Shown: positions 9,594 to 19,399, numbered from the stretch's first letter. The stretch: 37,484 nt of DNA from Candidatus Bathyarchaeota archaeon (GCA_029882515.1 JAOUKN010000011.1:1-37484); one strand, 5' to 3'. Program-made: numbers and translations. Notes: generated by a model from the sequence alone, not told the origin.

Positions 9594-11981
9594 ATGGAGA
9601 GTCCGATGCAAAAAAGAATATCATTTCCATTTTCCGCCATCGTCTCGTTAGATAAGCTAAAATTGGCTATCTTGATCAACGCAATCAACCCCAAAATTGG
9701 AGGAGTATTGATTCAAGGACCCAAGGGCTCCGGAAAAACAACCGCAGTGCGAGGACTAACAGACATCTTGCCGAAATTGGAAGTCATAAAAGGATGTCCC
9801 TTCAACTGCAATCCTCATGACGCCTCAAACATGTGTGAGAAATGTGGCGAACGTTACCGAAAGGGAGGAAAACTGCCAATAGAAGAGAGAACAATGGTCG
9901 TCGTAAATCTTCCTCTCGGAGCAACCGAAGATAGGGTAATCGGAAGCATAGATGTGGAGAAAGCGATAAAGCTTGGAGTGGAGGCCTTGGAGCCTGGGGT
10001 TCTTGCAGAAGCAAATCAAAACATTCTGTATGTTGACGAAATAAATTTGCTCCCTGATCACATAGCAGATGACTTGTTGGATTCGGCCGCAACTGGTTGG
10101 AATGTGGTGGAGCGCGAAGGAATATCAGTTAGTCATCCCTCTCGCTTCATATTCATAGGAACCATGAACCCGGAAGAAGGCCAACTCCGACCACAGCTCC
10201 TCGACCGCTTCCCCCTATCGGTAAGCGTTGAAAGAATAATGACAGTTAAAGACAGAATGGAGGTCGTTAAGAGAAACCTAGAGTTTGAAACAGACCCAGA
10301 AGGCTTCATTAAAAAATATAGGACTAGTCAAGAAGAGATGAGAACCAGAATATTCCGTGCGAGAAAAATTCTTCCAGAAGTTGAGATGCCAGAAAAACTT
10401 CTAGAAGCCATATGCAAAACCTGCTTGGACCTGAAAGTTGATGGAATGAGACCCGACATTGTGATAAGCAAAGCTGCATGTACGCTTGTTGCATTTGAAA
10501 ACAGAATTAAAGTCGCCCCAAACGATATTTTAGTCGCCTCTGAACTCGCCCTACGCCACAGAACAAGAGAAGGCGGCTTCTTGGAACCCGCAACACCAGA
10601 AGAAATCTCAAAAGTATTCATGGCAAAGGTCAAAGAGGTAAAATACGTAGAGGAAACCAAACCAACTGAAGCCGAAAAAAGAAAAATGCAAGATAAACCG
10701 AAAGGGCGAACCATGATCTGGGCCAGAAAGGAAGCAAGCGAAAAAGAAGAAGCCTCTGTGGAAAAACTTCTCAGTAAGTTTCGTGCGCAAATCTTTGCAT
10801 TCTTAAGCCGAATCAGTCCAGTCTTCGGTTTTGGAAAAAGATTGAAAAAAGGTCCAAAAGACGCACCCGTTACAGACGGTGTTACTAGAGCGTCAGAAAA
10901 ATTAAGAGGACCAGTCTTTGAAGAACCAGAAAAAGGTGAGATAAAAGGGATTCCTACAGTTAGTTCAGCACTAAAACCACCAGAAATGACCGAAGGCATC
11001 GCTTTACTTACGAAGATCAAAGGAAGCATTCTTGCACCCTTCAAGCTCTTCTTCACAATAAAGCCGCCCATCAGAGGACTCGGTAGTTTCGCAGGGAAAA
11101 GAGCGGAGACGATAACCACACTCCATCGCGGTAGACAATGGGGATGGAAATTTCCACAAGGCAAGCCAAGAGACATCCACTTACCGGCAACGATCAGAGC
11201 TGCAGCGAGAAAGCAGAAAGACAGAGAACCTTCTCTTGAAACAGCCCTTAAAATATGTTTAGAGGATGTCCGTGAAAAATCAAGGCTATATAAGGCTCCC
11301 ATGACATTGCTCTTTGTCATTGACCTAAGCGGGTCTATGGTATTTAGCATTGAAGAAGCAAAAGAGGCTATATTAAAACTGCACACGGATGCCTACCGAT
11401 ATAGAGACAAAGTGGGAATCGTGGCCCTTAAAGAAACGAGAGCAGTTGTCGTGCAGCATCCTATAACTAATCTGGGAGTTGTAGCGAACAAGCTACTGGG
11501 ACTGCGGATTAGTAGCTTTACACCTCTGGCAGCTGGAATGTTGAAGGCTTGGGAGGTTTTGAAAGAAGCGAGGCGCCGAGATAGGACAGCAATCCCCGTA
11601 ATGGTTATCATAACCGATGGAAGCGCTAACGTTCCGCTTCACAAAAGCCTAGAGACTGGTGAAATCCGCGAATTTGACACCGTGGGCATCGCAGTAAGAA
11701 AATATGAAGACTTAGCTGTTAAAGATGTTATATCAGTTTCAAAGATTATCAAAAAAGAAGGAATCTATACCGTTGTCGTGAACACAAACCCCCACTATTA
11801 TGGACGAGAAACCTACGGATTTGCAGTAACTAAAATCATATCTTCAATAACAAATGGTAGCCATCATCAAGTGGGCAGACTTACTCATGGAAAAGAACTG
11901 GTCGAAAGAATCTTTGAAGGAATAACTGAAGACCAAAGAAAAATCACACACGAAGTTTCTTTATCACCAAAGTCATCATAA
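9594..11981 (+). CDS. Mg/Co-chelatase-like protein with fused AAA+ (ChlI/BchI-like) and vWA (ChlD/BchD-like) domains
   Basis: Walker [58 protein letters not shown], and the v[18 protein letters not shown]. Start may be 9606. Confidence 0.9.
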   Translation: MESPMQKRISFPFSAIVSLDKLKLAILINAINPKIGGVLIQGPKGSGKTTAVRGLTDILPKLEVIKGCPFNCNPHDASNMCEKCGERYRKGGKLPIEERTMVVVNLPLGATEDRVIGSIDVEKAIKLGVEALEPGVLAEANQNILYVDEINLLPDHIADDLLDSAATGWNVVEREGISVSHPSRFIFIGTMNPEEGQLRPQLLDRFPLSVSVERIMTVKDRMEVVKRNLEFETDPEGFIKKYRTSQEEMRTRIFRARKILPEVEMPEKLLEAICKTCLDLKVDGMRPDIVISKAACTLVAFENRIKVAPNDILVASELALRHRTREGGFLEPATPEEISKVFMAKVKEVKYVEETKPTEAEKRKMQDKPKGRTMIWARKEASEKEEASVEKLLSKFRAQIFAFLSRISPVFGFGKRLKKGPKDAPVTDGVTRASEKLRGPVFEEPEKGEIKGIPTVSSALKPPEMTEGIALLTKIKGSILAPFKLFFTIKPPIRGLGSFAGKRAETITTLHRGRQWGWKFPQGKPRDIHLPATIRAAARKQKDREPSLETALKICLEDVREKSRLYKAPMTLLFVIDLSGSMVFSIEEAKEAILKLHTDAYRYRDKVGIVALKETRAVVVQHPITNLGVVANKLLGLRISSFTPLAAGMLKAWEVLKEARRRDRTAIPVMVIITDGSANVPLHKSLETGEIREFDTVGIAVRKYEDLAVKDVISVSKIIKKEGIYTVVVNTNPHYYGRETYGFAVTKIISSITNGSHHQVGRLTHGKELVERIFEGITEDQRKITHEVSLSPKSS

Positions 11982-12006
11982 GTACAATCCACTTGGAACA
12001 ATAGAC

Positions 12007-12390
12007 ATGAGAGTTACGTATCTAAAGCGGCCAGTTATCGAAAATTTACTTAACTACGCAAGTGGCTTACACCCTAAAGAGAGTATTCTCCTCCTCCGGG
12101 GAAAAGTTAGTAAAGATGAAGTTTCCGTCAACGATACAGTTATTCCGCCTTTTGCAACTCATGGAAAAAGTTTCTCAGCTTTTCCTTTGCACATGCTTCC
12201 CATAGATTTTTCCATAATTGGTGTTGCCCACTCTCACCCCTCAGGCGTTCTCACTCCATCTACCAACGACCTTAACCAGTTTTATGGGAGGATAATGGTT
12301 ATTGTGGCTTTTCCTTACCACTCTGAACGTAACATAGCTGTATTTAATCACGAAGGAAAAGCGCTCAAGTTCAAAATTATTGATGATTAG
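12007..12390 (+). CDS. JAMM/MPN (Mov34-type) metalloprotease-like protein
   Basis: GVAHSHPSGVLTPSTNDLNQF matches the JAMM HxHPxx..PSxxD motif. Confidence 0.8.
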   Translation: MRVTYLKRPVIENLLNYASGLHPKESILLLRGKVSKDEVSVNDTVIPPFATHGKSFSAFPLHMLPIDFSIIGVAHSHPSGVLTPSTNDLNQFYGRIMVIVAFPYHSERNIAVFNHEGKALKFKIIDD

Positions 12391-12455
12391 TAGTAGATGC
12401 TTAGAACATTTTCAGCGTTCTTGAAGAGAAGGACCTTTTTTATCGCATACATGTA

Positions 12456-12980
12456 TTATAGTGGTTTTGAAATGATTTTTAGTAAGTCTGATCGGGTTAT
12501 TATTCCGACCACATCTCCTTTTCTCATGACTAGTACCCCATAATGATCTTCTAAGAGAGGACGAATCATACTTAAGTTTGTGTTCTCTGGAACACTGGGC
12601 AATGGAGTTTCCATGATTTCTTCAACTTTTTCGCCTGCGATGTTTGAACTCAAATTTTTGATGATACTTTCTTCTGTGACTGTGCCGATTACTTTCCCAT
12701 CTTCAATTATGGGTAACTGAGATATGGCGTGGTTCATCATTACTTGACTAATTTTCAAAATTGTATCTTCCGGTTTCGCGGAAATGACCTTTGTTGTCAT
12801 GATGTCTCCACATCTTTTCCCTTGGTCTTCTGTTAGAACCTGAAGTATTTTGTTGACGGTTGATAGTCGAGGGTCGACATTTTCTTTTTCGATTTTTGCA
12901 ATGTGGGCTTGTGAAATTCCGATTAGGTTGGCTAGCTGTCTTTGAGTTAATCCGGCTTCAATCCTTAGCTTTTTTAGCAT
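12456..12980 (-). CDS. Transcriptional regulator with N-terminal XRE-type HTH and C-terminal CBS-domain pair
   Basis: LRIEAGLTQRQLANLIGISQAHIAKIEKENVDPRLSTVNKIL (HTH), then GDIMTTKVISAKPEDTILKISQVMMNHAISQLPIIEDGKVIGTVTEESI and PLLEDHYGVLVMRKGDVVGIITRSDLL (two CBS). Confidence 0.9.
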   Translation of the reverse strand: MLKKLRIEAGLTQRQLANLIGISQAHIAKIEKENVDPRLSTVNKILQVLTEDQGKRCGDIMTTKVISAKPEDTILKISQVMMNHAISQLPIIEDGKVIGTVTEESIIKNLSSNIAGEKVEEIMETPLPSVPENTNLSMIRPLLEDHYGVLVMRKGDVVGIITRSDLLKIISKPL

Positions 12981-13041
12981 AGTGCCTGTGATGATTATTC
13001 TGATAACCTCCAGTTATTTTTATGTCAGTCTAAATATCGCA

Positions 13042-13057
13042 AAATATATATTTAATC
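13042..13057. promoter_or_regulatory. Near-palindromic AT-rich promoter element (AAAATATATATTTAAT) between the HTH-CBS gene and metK
   Basis: Archaeal TATA-like sequence in the 12981-13089 divergent intergenic region, about 33-48 nt upstream of the metK start. Confidence 0.5.
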
Positions 13058-13089
13058 CTATTCATTAACGAGCGCTAAAGGTAATTCCT

Positions 13090-14298
13090 ATGAGAAACAT
13101 ATTTGTAGACTCTTTAAAGCAAACTCCTCTGGAACAACAGAAGTTGGAGATAGTCGAGAGGAAGGGACTTGGCCACCCTGACTTCATCTGCGATGCCATA
13201 ATGGACAACGTCTCGGTAAGGTTGAGTCAAGAGTATCTGAGAAAAACCGGTGCCATATTGCATCATAACATTGACAAGTCCTTGTTAGCCGCAGGAGAAG
13301 CTGAAACACGTTTTGGCGGAGGAATCGTCAAAAAGCCCATGCTCCTTATTTTCGGTGACAGAGCAACCTTTGAAGCAAGAGGAGTGAAAATACCCGTTGA
13401 AGAGATAGCAATTCAGACAGCCAAACAATGGCTAAAGGAAAACCTACGGTTTGTAGATCCAGAAAAGCACGCTAGGTATCAGGTGGAACTGAAGCCAGGA
13501 CATCCTGAGCTTATGGATATTTTTCAAAGGAAAGGAAGAGTGCTCGGGGCCAACGACACTTCTGCAGCTGTAGGCTATGCACCAATGACACGAACAGAAG
13601 AGATTGTGTTGAAAACTGAGAACTTCGTTAACTCTCAGAATTTTAAGAAACAGCTTCCCGAATCTGGTGAAGACGTAAAAATTATGGCTTTCAGAAAGAA
13701 TAACAGCTTGCGTTTGACGATGTCCATGGCATTAGTGGATCGCTTCGTAGATAGCGAAAGGGACTACTTCCGAAAAAAAGAAGAGTTGTCCGAGGAAATC
13801 ACCAGATTTGTGAGAGAAAACACGGATTTTGAGGAGACAAACATTGACTTGAACACGTTGGACGTGAAAGGGAGGGGCATAGGAGGCGTTTACCTGACAG
13901 TTTTGGGCACTAGTGCGGAGGCCGGAGATTCTGGACAAGTTGGAAGAGGAAATCGAACCAATGGAGTCATACCCTTAAACAGACCTTACTGCTCTGAAGC
14001 TGCTGCTGGAAAGAATCCCGTCAGTCACGTTGGGAAGATTTACAATACGTTGACCCATAAATTGGCAAACGATATTTACAACAGAGTCCCGGGACTTGAA
14101 GAAGTCTACGTATGGTTGTTAAGCCAAATTGGCAAGCCTGTTGATGACCCCGCCATAGCCGCAGCACAAGTAGTAATGAAGGGCAACAACTCCTTTGAAG
14201 GTGTCAGGAAGCAGATACGAGAAGTTATAGACGAAGAGTTAGAAAACATTGACAAATTCTGCCGAGACCTCACAAACGGAAAAATCCCTATCTGCTAG
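13090..14298 (+). CDS. metK: S-adenosylmethionine synthetase, archaeal type
   Basis: ERKGLGHPDFICDAIMDNVSVRLSQEYL, GGGIVKKPMLLIFGDRA, NDTSAAVGYAPMTRTE, GDSGQVGRGNRTNGVIPLNRP, AAAGKNPVSHVGKIYN. Confidence 0.96.
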   Translation: MRNIFVDSLKQTPLEQQKLEIVERKGLGHPDFICDAIMDNVSVRLSQEYLRKTGAILHHNIDKSLLAAGEAETRFGGGIVKKPMLLIFGDRATFEARGVKIPVEEIAIQTAKQWLKENLRFVDPEKHARYQVELKPGHPELMDIFQRKGRVLGANDTSAAVGYAPMTRTEEIVLKTENFVNSQNFKKQLPESGEDVKIMAFRKNNSLRLTMSMALVDRFVDSERDYFRKKEELSEEITRFVRENTDFEETNIDLNTLDVKGRGIGGVYLTVLGTSAEAGDSGQVGRGNRTNGVIPLNRPYCSEAAAGKNPVSHVGKIYNTLTHKLANDIYNRVPGLEEVYVWLLSQIGKPVDDPAIAAAQVVMKGNNSFEGVRKQIREVIDEELENIDKFCRDLTNGKIPIC

Positions 14299-14375
14299 CC
14301 CATGGGCAATGCACAAATTAGATAGCTTCCTTAAGAGACTGCTGGACTTGTTTGTTAGCTGTGAGCTGATGGTAG

Positions 14376-14639
14376 ATGCCCTACTACGTTTACATCCTTC
14401 GTTGTAAAGATGGTAGCTATTACACTGGACATGCCAAGAATGTGAAACGCCGGGTTAAACAACATATAAAGGGTCAGGGCGCTCGGTATACGAGGATGCA
14501 CGAAACTGAAAAGATAGTGTACGTGGAGGAGTTCAACAGCCGTAGTGAGGCTATGAAGAGAGAACGAGAAATTAAAGCTCTAAGCCACAACAAGAAACAA
14601 CGATTGGCAAGCTTATATGATAAAACGAGCGCCCAATAG
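14376..14639 (+). CDS. GIY-YIG nuclease domain protein (UPF0213/SLX1-like small family)
   Basis: YYVYILRCKDGSYYTGHAKNVKRRVKQHIKGQGARYTR. Confidence 0.9.
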   Translation: MPYYVYILRCKDGSYYTGHAKNVKRRVKQHIKGQGARYTRMHETEKIVYVEEFNSRSEAMKREREIKALSHNKKQRLASLYDKTSAQ

Positions 14640-14710
14640 AATAACAGAACTGCATGCGATGGTAAACTTTATCCTAACAGCGTTCAATAGGACTTTTGAG
14701 GAGAACCTAA

Positions 14711-15715
14711 ATGGAAGCGTGGGAAGCAGCCAGAAACGCACTAGAATGCGTATTAGAGGCAGTTCCTGGCGAAAGTATAGTAATCGTTTGCGATGATGAA
14801 AAGAAGGAGATAGGAGAAGCATTCGCAGATGGAGCCTTAGCCATCGGACTCTGGACAAGACTAATGACACTCGAAACGTCAGAAGAAACAAGAACTGAAG
14901 TTCCACCTCAACTACTAGAAGTCTTAACCCAGCAAAAGCCTGACATCTACATCAACCTTATGAGAGGAGGCAGAGAAGAAACACCGTTCCGAATAAGAAT
15001 CATTCAAATCGAAACAAGAGACCACAAATCACGGTTGGGACATTGCCCAGGCGTAACCTTAGACATGCTCACCAAGGGCGCTTTGTCTCTAACCGCTCAG
15101 GAACACAGAAACATGCAAAGTTTCGCAGCTAGACTCATGCAAGCTCTAGATCGAACAGTTAGGGTGGAGATCACCAATCCATCTGGAACCAACGTATCCC
15201 TCAACACCGAAGGAAGAAAATTCTTCACAGACACCCGAATTGACTGGAAGTCCATGAAATGGATGAACCTCCCAACAGGAGAAGTCATTGTAGCACCTGA
15301 AGAGAACTCGTTAAATGGAAAACTTGTCTGTGATATGGCCATCGGAGGAATCGGACCTCTAAAAATCCCATTAGAAGTCAGCGCTGAAAACGGAAAAGCA
15401 AGAGAAACCACATCTAAAGACCAAGATGTACTTAGAAGAGTGAGAGAAACGCTTACCACTGACGAATGGTCCAACATAATTGGCGAATTCGCCTTTGGAA
15501 TCAACCCAAAAGCCAGATTTACACAAGAATTTTTAGAAGCTGAAAAGATGCTGGGGACAATTCACATAGCCTTTGGCAACAACACTGACATGCCTGGAGG
15601 AAAAAATACCTCCAAAAATCACATGGATCTATTAACGTCCAAGCCCACGGTGAAGGTAACTAAAGATGATGGAACAATCTTTACAGTTCTTGAGAGTGGT
15701 CGCTTCAAGATTTGA
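14711..15715 (+). CDS. Aminopeptidase-like protein (M29-type leucyl aminopeptidase fold)
   Basis: NPSGTNVSLNTEGRKFFTDTR, NLPTGEVIVAPEENSLNGKLVCD, GEFAFGINPKARFTQEFLEAEKMLGTIHIAFGNNTDMPGGKNTSKNHMDLL. Confidence 0.75.
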   Translation: MEAWEAARNALECVLEAVPGESIVIVCDDEKKEIGEAFADGALAIGLWTRLMTLETSEETRTEVPPQLLEVLTQQKPDIYINLMRGGREETPFRIRIIQIETRDHKSRLGHCPGVTLDMLTKGALSLTAQEHRNMQSFAARLMQALDRTVRVEITNPSGTNVSLNTEGRKFFTDTRIDWKSMKWMNLPTGEVIVAPEENSLNGKLVCDMAIGGIGPLKIPLEVSAENGKARETTSKDQDVLRRVRETLTTDEWSNIIGEFAFGINPKARFTQEFLEAEKMLGTIHIAFGNNTDMPGGKNTSKNHMDLLTSKPTVKVTKDDGTIFTVLESGRFKI

Positions 15716-16037
15716 CCCATAACACTTACGGACTGGAAACCCTAATCTTCTGGTTTGAGGGGAGGAGACTCACACACGCACAGGGTCTAGCCGCGCGCGC
15801 ATATACGCAGTAAAGCTAAGAAAGTACTATGTCAAGAGAGAATTCGACAACAATGTGATATATTTGTCAATAGTATGTTCATGTTTAAGCTATATTTTAA
15901 TGAGTGACCCATACAAATTTAAAACTATTTTAGAATAAAATGGAAAAGGAGACTTGTTTTGACAGTCTGCGATATATCTAGATGTTAGTAAAGGTTATTT
16001 TTGGTTTTTAATGCTAGCAAAGTGCAGGTGCGTAAAT

Positions 16038-16994
16038 TTGATTTCATGGAAGCACTCTTTTGAAAAAATAGGCAAGGATTTGGAGTTAGCGATGAAAAAG
16101 AAACAGGCTTTAGACGGCCTGTTCAGCAGTGGCAAGATTTCCCAAAATACCTATGACTCTATCAATGACGAAATTACAAATACCATTGCAGAGATCGAAT
16201 CTCTTCGGAAAGATTTGGCCGAAAAAATGACATCAAAGATCAGCGAACTCGAAGGCCAAATCAACGCTTTGGAGATGTTTCTTGCAAACTCAGAGCTCCA
16301 GTATGTGGCGGGAGAAATTGATGATCAATTACATGAGAGAGAAAGTGGCGCCTTTAATCTTGCATTAGAAGCAACAAAACAGCAGCTGAACGCCATAAAA
16401 GAAATCGTTGGAGAAATTCTACCAGAAGCTGTGCCTGAGATTTCGCATGAACCCAGCGAACCCGTGGAAACGCCTCCGAGTGAAGTTGTTGCTGAACCTG
16501 AAATAGAGACTCCTGAAGAAATTCCTTTAGAGGAAACACCTACAGAAACGTTGAGCGAAACGTCACTCGAATCAGAACCTACTTTAGGGGAAGTTGAAAC
16601 TGAACCTCTGGAAGAACTACCAGCAGAGGAACCTATAGAAGAAAGCACTGAAACACTGCCAGAAACACCTACAGAAGAAAACGCCGAGGCATTACCAGAA
16701 ATCCCAACAGAAGAAACGTTCACAGAAGAAAGTGTTGAAACACTACCAGAAACACCTACAGAAACAGAAGCCCCAATATCAGAGGAGACCGTTCAAGAAA
16801 CAATTGAAGAGACTACAGTTACTCCGGAAGCCACCACAGAAATGACTTCTGAAGAAACTCCAACAGAAGAAGAAATTGAAATCCCTGTAAAAGACGAAAC
16901 TTTCTTCCCAGAACAAGAGGACACAGCACAAGAGGAAAATTACGAAGAAACAGAAGAGGAGAGTTACGAGGAAACAGAAGAATACGAAGGATAA
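16038..16994 (+). CDS. CdvA-like coiled-coil protein with long acidic Glu/Thr/Pro-rich tail
   Basis: Coiled coil KKKQALDGLFSSGKISQNTYDSINDEITNTIAEIESLRKDLAEKMTSKISELEGQINALEMFLANSEL, followed by about 180 aa of EETPTEE-type repeats. TTG at 16038 or ATG at 16011 are the possible starts. Confidence 0.65.
   Translation: MISWKHSFEKIGKDLELAMKKKQALDGLFSSGKISQNTYDSINDEITNTIAEIESLRKDLAEKMTSKISELEGQINALEMFLANSELQYVAGEIDDQLHERESGAFNLALEATKQQLNAIKEIVGEILPEAVPEISHEPSEPVETPPSEVVAEPEIETPEEIPLEETPTETLSETSLESEPTLGEVETEPLEELPAEEPIEESTETLPETPTEENAEALPEIPTEETFTEESVETLPETPTETEAPISEETVQETIEETTVTPEATTEMTSEETPTEEEIEIPVKDETFFPEQEDTAQEENYEETEEESYEETEEYEG
16470..16990 (+). repeat. Low-complexity imperfect coding repeats (ETLPETPTEE.. 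units, then YEETEEESYEETEEYEG)
   Basis: Repeated 'gaaacactgccagaaacacctacagaagaa' (about 16648) and 'gaaacactaccagaaacacctacagaaaca' (about 16737). Confidence 0.8.
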
Positions 16995-17011
16995 CCTTCA
17001 AAGCGGAATCT

Positions 17012-17034
17012 TCCTAAATCTTCTTCTTTTTTAT
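17012..17034 (+). terminator. Pyrimidine/T-rich terminator-like tract between convergent genes
   Basis: 'cctaaatcttcttcttttttata' immediately downstream of the CdvA-like stop and just before the convergent PolB stop. Confidence 0.4.
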
Positions 17035-17080
17035 AGATCAACATTCGAAGAGTAATTTCTGCCTCTTTTATGCGCACGTT

Positions 17081-19399
17081 TCATGTTGTTGTCAGAGCGA
17101 AGTTGAGCATGGTCTGCTTCTCACCGTAATATGTCTCATCCTTCAGTCTTTCCTCAGTATATCCGAATGGACTCAGAATGTTTACTCCTGCCAAAATCAG
17201 CATATCCACATATTTTTCGGTATCAAAGCGAGTATCACTATTAACTAACTCAGCGACCTTCACACGGCTGTTTGGCCTCTTATTCTCTGCGCTAGTTATC
17301 AAGTATCGAACCGTTTGTCCTCCAGTCACTTCTATGCCCTCCTTTACCAACTGCTTAGCAGCTACGGCTTGGAAAACATCGTGAACATACCTGTCCGGAT
17401 GCATAGAAAGCCGCTTCGCAATAATCAGATCCAGCACGTCCACATCCTTTTCCCTCAGTTTCTCCACATAGCCTCTTAAAACGTCTATTGCCTGTGGAAT
17501 CCTCTTCACAAACGTGTCAGAGTTCTGAGCCCTCGCAAGAACCCTGATCATATCCATTTGAGCCCTCTTAATGAAGGGCGGCATGTCCCGCCTTACCGCC
17601 TCGATACCCCTTACCTTGATTTTCCCAGACTCAAACACTCCAAAATACCGGTTCAGAACAGGAACGCCCACATGCATTCTAGATGGCAGAAATACAACCC
17701 ATCGGTATCTACCTTCAACATTCAACTCCACCCCAATTTTCTTAGAAACTGCCTGACAAAGCTCAATATACTCCCTTGCAGAAGCCCCTTCCTTCTTAAG
17801 CCAAAGAGAATCAACAATCCCGTGAACTATTTCAAACCCTCTCTCCTCAGCCATACGCACAGTCCTCAACAAGACCTCTCTCGCAAAAGCACAAACCGCA
17901 ATGTGGGCGTCAACCTTACCAAAACGAGCATTCTTGTAACCTAGATAACCAAAACACGTCACCAAAATCCACTTCAAAGCATTCTGCCTACGATTGTAGA
18001 TCCGTCTTAACTTCAGGTCTTCAACCTCGTTTCTCAAACGCTTGTACGTAGCTCTTTTCCTCAGAACCATCCTTAAGGTCCTTGGCACGATACCTTCTCG
18101 CTTCTCGCACATATTGTAGCCAAGCTCTGGTACCCTCAACGTTGAATTTGGACAACATTTGCAAAGCACAGTTTCAGCCGAAACGTTCTGCTTCGCCATC
18201 AAAGTTGGATACATTGAAGAAAAGTCAACCTCAGTAACCCAATCATGGATGCCCATCTTCGGCTCAAAGATAAACCCTCCCCGGTCAGCCACCAAGAGTT
18301 CCCACGCCGACTTGAACACTTCAGGCTCCCTCTTCTTCCACGGAATCAAAATGCCATCCTTAGTAGCCTGATAAAGCTGCAAAGAAGACATAATCGTTCC
18401 AATAGAAGCCCTCGCAGCTCTATGTGTAGGAACCCTACAAGTCCTCGAAACCTCAATCAACCCATCTAACCCAGAAGCAGAATAGATGAACGTGTTCTCC
18501 TTATCCACATGGATTCGTCCATACAACCTTCGCATAGGCGCCTTAAAGTAAACCCTTCCATACGAGAAAAAAGTCATGCCTCGCTTCTTCTTAGCCCTAA
18601 GCGGAACATGTTCCCTTCCCAGAACAAGTCTGCTGAGAACTCCATTCACCAGTGCCCTATGAGCAAGATACGGAAAAAGAAACGAATCTCCACCTCGGGT
18701 GAAGATAATATCAGGATCCTTCTCTCTGATCACATCAACCATCATGAGTATCTTTTCCTCTTCATCTTCATTATCAATAACAATGTCTTCGCCATTCTCT
18801 TCGAGAATGATGGAGCCAATCGGATCGTTGAAGTTAGGGATAGGCCTATCTGTGGCTATTTCTAGGTGCAACGACAATAGACGAAGAGGAGGGAGATCAT
18901 AGTCCACGCTTTCTACCGAGTCCAACAACCAGTAAGCAAGCCTGTCACCCTGAACTATGACTCCCATAAAAGCAAGCGGAAAAATGTCCCTATCATAAAA
19001 ATAAGCCTGTGCATCTGGAACGTCCACGTTATGTAGCCGAAACTTCTGATATCCTCCAAATCTTAGCAACTTTCGGGCGAAGTAAGGAATCCTGCGACAA
19101 TCCGTTGTAGTAATTTCTAGCACTTTTGATCTCTTGTTTTCCATGAAATCAGCATATTTTTCAACATAACGCCATTTAGCCACCGATTTGCTTGTGCCAA
19201 GGCGTTTGGTCAACTTGGAAAGATCAGATATTTTAGCCGAAACATAGATTTTGGGCTGAAACTTGTCCACGAGCTTTATGCGTTCGCCGTTCTCAGATAT
19301 GATCCAAACTGTCATTTCGCCCGGATTGGAAGGATATACGTCGAGCAGCCAGCCACAAATCGGCTTAAGACTGGCCAAGTCGTTTCTCCAGCCTGTCAA
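17081..19399 (-). CDS. B-family DNA polymerase, PolB2/Dpo2-like, with degraded 3'-5' exonuclease motifs
   Basis: Pol motif A VTEVDFSSMYPTLMAK; motif B RRQNALKWILVTCFGYLGYKNARFGK; motif C EIVHGIVDSLWLK. Exo I reads LSLHLEIAT where DxE is expected. Exo II reads TRGGDSFLFPYL where NxxxFDxPYL is expected. Confidence 0.9.
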   Translation of the reverse strand: MTGWRNDLASLKPICGWLLDVYPSNPGEMTVWIISENGERIKLVDKFQPKIYVSAKISDLSKLTKRLGTSKSVAKWRYVEKYADFMENKRSKVLEITTTDCRRIPYFARKLLRFGGYQKFRLHNVDVPDAQAYFYDRDIFPLAFMGVIVQGDRLAYWLLDSVESVDYDLPPLRLLSLHLEIATDRPIPNFNDPIGSIILEENGEDIVIDNEDEEEKILMMVDVIREKDPDIIFTRGGDSFLFPYLAHRALVNGVLSRLVLGREHVPLRAKKKRGMTFFSYGRVYFKAPMRRLYGRIHVDKENTFIYSASGLDGLIEVSRTCRVPTHRAARASIGTIMSSLQLYQATKDGILIPWKKREPEVFKSAWELLVADRGGFIFEPKMGIHDWVTEVDFSSMYPTLMAKQNVSAETVLCKCCPNSTLRVPELGYNMCEKREGIVPRTLRMVLRKRATYKRLRNEVEDLKLRRIYNRRQNALKWILVTCFGYLGYKNARFGKVDAHIAVCAFAREVLLRTVRMAEERGFEIVHGIVDSLWLKKEGASAREYIELCQAVSKKIGVELNVEGRYRWVVFLPSRMHVGVPVLNRYFGVFESGKIKVRGIEAVRRDMPPFIKRAQMDMIRVLARAQNSDTFVKRIPQAIDVLRGYVEKLREKDVDVLDLIIAKRLSMHPDRYVHDVFQAVAAKQLVKEGIEVTGGQTVRYLITSAENKRPNSRVKVAELVNSDTRFDTEKYVDMLILAGVNILSPFGYTEERLKDETYYGEKQTMLNFALTTT

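Noticed and set aside
10328-11386. 352-aa antisense ORF on the minus strand opposite the chelatase gene
   Set aside because: It lies opposite a strongly supported AAA+/vWA coding region, its translation is Ser/Phe/Leu-rich low-information sequence, and it matches no recognisable motif.
16325-16723. 132-aa antisense ORF rich in Ser/Gly/Val (GVSGSVSVLSS..)
   Set aside because: Mirror image of the Glu/Thr/Pro repeat tail of the CdvA-like gene; a composition artefact.
17178-18902. Multiple plus-strand ORFs of 61-128 aa within the PolB2 gene
   Set aside because: Antisense to an intact polymerase frame, with Ser/Pro/Asn-rich random-looking translations.
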